DNA of 64,000 nucleotides. Source: Trogon surrucura (lineage: Eukaryota; Chordata; Aves; Trogoniformes; Trogonidae). How positions within the stretch are numbered: the first letter of the stretch is position 1; each line of letters starts with the position of its first letter. The position numbers and the translations under genes are program-made. The notes under the pieces are model-generated. The model did not search any database. It was not told the DNA's origin and saw only the letters and a program-made list of their open reading frames with translations. The stretch lies in NCBI GenBank assembly GCA_020746105.1, contig CM036629.1:3440501-3504500 (forward strand). Reading direction: 5' to 3'. Shown here one piece after another: positions 58,915-64,000 of the stretch.

Positions 58915-59275
58915 GACAGCAGCACAGCGGAGAGAGACCTGGGAGTGCTGGTTGACAACTGGTTGAACGTGAGCCAGCAGGGTGCCCAGTTAGCCCGGAA
59001 GGCCGATGGCATCCTGGCTTGTGCCAGGAACAGTGTGGCCAGCAGGAGCAGGGATGTGATTCTGCCCCTGCACTCAGCACTGGTGAGGCCGCACCTCGAG
59101 TCCTGCATGCAGTTCTGGGCCCCTCACTGCAAGAGGGATACTGAGGTGCTGGAGCGGGTCCAGAGAGCAACAAGGTTGGGGAAGGGACTAGAGGGAAAGT
59201 CCTGTGAGGAGAGGCTGAGGGCGCTGGGGTGGTTCAGCCTGGAGGAGACTCAAGGAGGACCTTAAGGATGGGACA
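58915..59275 (+). mobile_element. CR1 LINE fragment, sense (end of reverse transcriptase ORF)
   Basis: The translated plus strand shows the CR1 ORF2 C-terminal motifs [31 protein letters not shown] and EVLERVQR, followed by the [16 protein letters not shown] block. This is the CR1 reverse-transcriptase C-terminal region. Both ends are truncated and a small deletion precedes the final motif, so it is a dead copy. It lies about 0.7 kb upstream of the HNF4B start codon, in opposite orientation to the gene. Confidence 0.93.
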
Positions 59276-61892
59276 AGGAGGTCAACATCTCACAGAGTCC
59301 CCACTGTGAAAGAGACAGGTTGTGGTTGCAAATTGTTAGGGCAGAAGGTTTCAGGCGATGGTAAATGATAAAAATGGAAAAGGCTGGGAAGAACCGGTCA
59401 GACGCCCTTGCAGATGTCTGGTGTTGCATTTCACACCAACCAACGCCTGGCTTTCCAGGGAAAGGCCTGTATTGTGAAAACGCAATTCCAGTTTTTCCCC
59501 ACAGGGCTGTGGTGGTTGGTTTTTTACTTTACCGGATTTTGCACAGAAGTTCTCTCCTTGTTGAGACTCATACGCTGTAGTGCAAAAGACTGGAAATAAA
59601 AGACAACCATGCAAAGTGACAGAATTTGAAGTGCTTGTGTTATTCTTGCTTTCATCCTTCACATGCCTTCCCTGACGTTACAGTTCTCTCTCCAGTGACG
59701 TTTTGTGTCCGAGGGCCTTTCCTCTCCATGAGCTCTTCTGCGAGACGCAGTTCAACATCCTAATGAATCTGGAGGAAAAAAATCTTGAGAAATAGGGAGA
59801 TGTGTTGCCAGAAAAGGAGCCTTGGCCAAAAGAAGAGGATTGCCAGACTGCCTGAACTCGCACTGAACCTTGGAGCAGGGCAGCACCATGTATCCTAGCA
59901 ATCTCCAAATAGCAAGAAATAAGCCAAAACTGAGGTTTGAAATATCTTAGATGTACTCATTTTGATTTCATCCCCATTTCACTTTTTTTTTTCTTTTTTT
60001 AATAAATGGATTTTTCCATATCCTGGGGACTTACAGCGGACATTGTAATGGGTTAACCTAGTTCCTTATAAATATAAGGTGCAGGAGCACTTAGATTTAT
60101 TTCCTTATCATTTCTGGGGCATAAAATAATTTCATGTGCCATAGATATTTCTTTTTTTCCCCCCTCTTTCACTTTTTAAGGGCATGTTGTAACTAGTGGT
60201 GCACAAATGACTCCTTGGTTAGATAAGAAGTTATGTTTTTATCCTTGGACTATGCCCTCAGGCTTTCAGTAATGCCAGCATCAGCTAAGTTAGCATCTGA
60301 TTAGTCGTTCTTGCCTCTTACTCAATGTCAGTCTTAATTATGCCTATTAATCTGGCACATTTTTTTGAACTGAGCTCTGGGCACAATCCTGCCTGACCCA
60401 CAGCACTCTGCCACTATCACAGCTAGGAGTTCTCATGTTTCTACAATTCCAAGTGGTCTTATAGGGGCTCTTCACATTTAAAATAAACTTATGGGTGTTC
60501 ATCATGCTTTTGGGCAGTTGTGGTCTGAAGAGAAGAAATCTGGGCTCCTCACCTGGTGTTTTTGACTTTAGAGATCTGTCGATGTCTTCAATTTCTCAGT
60601 CCAAAGTGAGGGTTAAGTCTTGCTTCCAAAGAAAGCTGGGTGATGAGGATGCGCTTGGATGATTTTCATTCTGGGAATGAAAAAAGGGTATTGGGAATGA
60701 GAAAAGGTTGTAGAGCAAATGTCATAATTCAGGACCAGATTTCAACATCACAATCACATCCATATTGATAATCAGGGCTGGTTTGTTATGGAAGGTGGTG
60801 TTGGAGTGATACTACGTGGCATTTTATCTATATCAAACAGATGTCAGCACCCTGTTCCAAACCTCTCCAGCATAAAAGCAGCCCTGACTTTGCTGAAGGT
60901 TGAACAGTTTTTTTCCTCTCTCCTCTTCCTGATTTCTTACATCAATTTCTGAGTCACAGCTGAAATTCAGCTGTGATCTATCCAAGGCTGGGGACTCAGT
61001 TTTATTAACATCAGGACAGATCTGCCTCACTTAGAGGTGGCCTTACGTCTACTCAGCACTGTTAATTATCACAGTGAAGTGAACACTTGCCCCAACCAAG
61101 AGCTAGAAATCTCTAGTTGGTTTCTTCATTGCCTTACAATGATTTAACCTGACAGAGCAGACCGGTTCGAGAGCTAGGGAGAGATCTCTCTCCAGTCGAC
61201 TTCAAGCAAGCATCAGACATAAAAATCTTCCCTTGGAAAGCTCCCTTTGAAGTGGCAAATAGGCTGGTGGCAGGTGAGAGAAGGCTGGTGTTCATCTCTC
61301 AGTGCTTTGGCTTCACCCTGAAGGACAGCAAGGCGGCAGTCCCTTTACTCTTCTCCCCAGCATCTTCCAGGGTGTCACAGGACACACGTCAGCCTCGGCT
61401 GGTCTCTGCCGAAAACATGTGACAAGCACACAAAAGACACTCTGAGGGCAAGAGGAATCTCAAATCCTTCACAGAGCAAGGCCAAAGTGAAGAAAGAGAT
61501 GAAGATAGAGGTTTGTGAGGTGTCTCAGCTCTCTGACAAGACAATCTTCCCACGACTTGAGCTTCCCGTGGGACACAGACATGGCAGCTCTTGAGGAGCT
61601 ACTTCAGCCGCATCTGTGTGTCAGTGAGCTGGGTACAGATGTTCTGGCCCTCCCTGCAATATGTCAGTGCTGAGAAGAGCGAATCAGGTAAAACAAGGGC
61701 TACTACATTGAATTCTCAAGGGACTGGGAGAAAATCCTACCTTCTAGGCTGACAGGAGACCTGGTGGGATCAAAGCTTGGCTCTGATTTTCTCTACCACC
61801 TGCTTCTAATCTTCTCTCAGTGCAGAGAAATGATGGGGCTCAGGGTCCTTGCATAAGCCAAGTGCTGACCACCGGTAAAAGCAACTCCAGCA

Positions 61893-61990
61893 AAGAATCA
61901 TTGAATGGTTTAAGTTGAAAGGGACCTTAAAGATCATCATCTTGTTCCAACCCAACGTGATCTGGAGATATTGACCCCAGTAAGTAGGTC
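61893..61990 (-). mobile_element. CR1 LINE 3'-end fragment, antisense
   Basis: AGAATCATTGAATGGTTTAA followed by GTTGAAAGGGACCTTAAAGA is the reverse complement of the CR1 3' terminus. Similarity fades after about 70-100 bases, so this is a short, heavily 5'-truncated copy. Confidence 0.85.
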
Positions 61991-62269
61991 CACAGGTTTG
62001 AAGAGCTTTCACCGAAATAGATCAGGAAAGCAAAAAAACCACATCTGCCTGTCCCATATTGCTCCCTTTTTTTATTGGTGAGTATTGCTGCTCAGAGGAG
62101 GAGGAGTGTGTGTGGGGAGCACGTGCTCAGTGCCCATGGTGCTGCTGGGGCTGTGACGGGTTAGCAGCCACCCAACTCTCGACCACCTGAGAAACCCCAT
62201 GGTCAACTGCAGCAAATATTCCCTTTGGAGTTAACTAGAATGTATTACATTCAAACGTTAACTACCTTT

Positions 62270-62315
62270 AAAAAAAAAAAAAAAAGAAAAAAAAAAAAAA
62301 AGAAAAAAAAAAAAA
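62270..62315. repeat. A-rich tract
   Basis: Three A runs of 14-16 bases are separated by single G residues and followed by CAAAC. It could be low-complexity expansion or the tail of a decayed retroposed sequence. No retroposed body is recognisable beside it. Confidence 0.9.
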
Positions 62316-64000
62316 CAAACCCAGTTTTTTTTTTCTCAGTGAGAAGAGAGACCTGGGAGTGTCTGTCCTTTCCTCGGGTGTTCGGGCATTGACTCACCTC
62401 CACAGGCATCTTATGTGTATGGACAACTGAAAGCAAAACCAGGCAGTACAACAGAGTCTTCTCAGTTTGCAAATTGATGTCAGTCCTCCTCCATATGGAC
62501 ATAATCCACTTTTTAATATGTTTTCTATTTGTTCCTTTTTTGACTCAGCAAGGCTGGGTATAGCTGGAGGGTGCAGGGGAAAGGGGAGAAGGGAATAAAA
62601 AACAGAGCTATGTTTAATAAAAGTAGTATGAATGTTCAAAGGTAGTGCTCTGGGAACGAATCAATATGGTTGCTCATATGTACTGCAGAGAGGGCAGGCT
62701 CTGACAAACACATGGTCTCAATAAGACAACACTCTTATTCCTAGAAACAAAACTCGGATGCTTTTGGGAATGCATGTTAGACCAGTTGAAGTGCAGTAAA
62801 GATAAGAATTCTTTGATTAATTAAGAGAGAACATAAAGTGCTGCAAGCAAGCCATCAGAAACAGCATTTCTTTGGCGAGGCGAGTGGTGAGAGATGTTTG
62901 CAAGCTATGGCAGCTGCACATCCATCTCTGGACGTTGTTTTTTAAAGGAAAGTAACTCTATGCTGCATATGGGGAGAGGTCTCCAAGACACCAAAACCTA
63001 ACAAAAGACTTGTTGCTATGCAAAACAGCAAGGGAGACTTAAGCCACTGACTGTATTTCTGGCACAGAGGTTTTCTTCTTTTATTCTTAGAAGGACATTG
63101 AAGAGCCCTACCACTGTTTTGAAGACTTTTTTCCATTTGAAACAAGGCAACATCTATACTCTTTCCTGAGCTCGGAGGGAGCAGCGAGCTCCACTAATAT
63201 TCAGGCAGTTCTCAGGTACCAGAAACAACATTAACTGTGAAATTACCTACTTAGAGAGGGAGTGTCTGGGTGAAAACAACAATTGAAAGACAGAAGCCAG
63301 TAAGGCCTTTATTATGGGTAATGTATAATTAGAAACAGCATGCTCGTGAGATTATAAGCAGTGTGAAATCATGTCACTAGCATAAAATTACAACGGTAGA
63401 CATGACAAATTTGTCTAGACCAAATGTCTATTAAATCAGTTCCCCCCTTTCTTGGGTGCAGTTTCTTATGGTATATATCACTGAATGATACGTGTGATAC
63501 AGTTCGCAGCAAAATCTCTCTTGACATTTTCAGGTCTCTCTTATTACAGTAAATAGTCCATTTCCACAGTGCTGTGTTTTAAACTCACCGTATGTTCAAA
63601 AAGCAGGGCAGCCATGCAGGTACTCATCAGGAGTGTCCATGGCATGGCAGGCTAAGCTGAAGGTCGCAGGACCAACCACTGAGGAGGATGCTGACGTTTC
63701 AGTATGCCATGGTGCTGGGCACAGCCATAGGGAGCACAGCTGGTTCCAGCCTCATCCACTCTGAATAGGTAGAAACTCCAACAGAGACAAATTACTCCAT
63801 CAGTGATGTAAAATTGAACAATTTATTTCTTCCAGTGCTGTGGAAGAGCTACGTGAACAACGCAGCAGGAGATGTGGTTCTAGACTTGCCCCTGCTCACT
63901 ACTCTACAGTCTCCAAAAGGCCTCTTCATCCCTAATTAGTACTGTTCCCGTTAAAATTAACAACTACTGACCAAGAAACAACATTTGTCCCTGAAATAAG

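Larger units (their letters stand above)
59276..64000. other. Upstream intergenic region of HNF4B
   Basis: This is AT-rich sequence with a short CR1 tail (about 61893-61990), an A-rich tract (62270-62315) and small homopolymers. No ORF shows a protein family or coherent splice sites. An alternative upstream HNF4B promoter or first exon, as in the P2 arrangement of HNF4A, could lie here but I cannot identify one. Confidence 0.55.

Noticed and set aside
61160..61200. GGTTCGAGA-like motif suggesting a tRNA
   Set aside because: No cloverleaf arms or A-box could be found at the required spacing.

Overview
The window is nuclear DNA from a bird. It contains spliced vertebrate genes with canonical GT/AG introns, CpG-island promoters, and several chicken-repeat-1 (CR1) retrotransposon copies. 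It also carries an LTR of a type widespread in avian genomes. Nothing prokaryotic is present: no operons, CRISPR arrays or insertion sequences.

Three protein-coding genes are supported. (1) At the left edge is the 5' part of a minus-strand gene, 'gene A'. Its first coding exon (2874 down to 2662) encodes a hydrophobic N-terminus, and an internal exon (474 down to 340) follows; the rest lies beyond base 1. I cannot name it with confidence. Its internal exon has a weak, from-memory resemblance to the metazoan putative phosphoenolpyruvate-synthase/phosphotransferase-like proteins. (2) ZDHHC7 (plus strand) has a CpG-island promoter and non-coding exon 1 near 7.9-8.25 kb, six coding exons from 18157 to 28956, and a probable 3' end near 31.0 kb. 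It encodes a complete 305-residue Golgi-type DHHC palmitoyltransferase. (3) HNF4B (hepatocyte nuclear factor 4 beta, minus strand) has ten coding exons from 58234 down to 35043. It encodes a complete 457-residue nuclear receptor with two C4 zinc fingers, a ligand-binding domain and an AF-2 helix.

Layout: gene A and ZDHHC7 are divergent, with their promoters about 5 kb apart. ZDHHC7 and HNF4B are convergent, with stop codons about 6 kb apart. Upstream of HNF4B (58.2-64 kb) I see a short proximal promoter with two GATA motifs, CR1 fragments and an A-rich tract, but no gene.

Accessory structure includes: a G-rich minisatellite running almost up to the gene A exon 1 splice donor; two CR1 copies in opposite orientation on either side of the ZDHHC7 CpG island; an LTR ending about 140 bp before the first coding exon of ZDHHC7; and an imperfect 48-bp inverted repeat in a ZDHHC7 intron. 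The genes do not form a pathway: one is a membrane S-acyltransferase, one is a fatty-acid-binding endodermal transcription factor, and one is unknown. The feature of most evolutionary interest is the intact HNF4B gene, a paralogue absent from humans. I found no evidence for a wholly novel system. All exon boundaries come from reading splice sites and reading frames by eye, without alignment tools.
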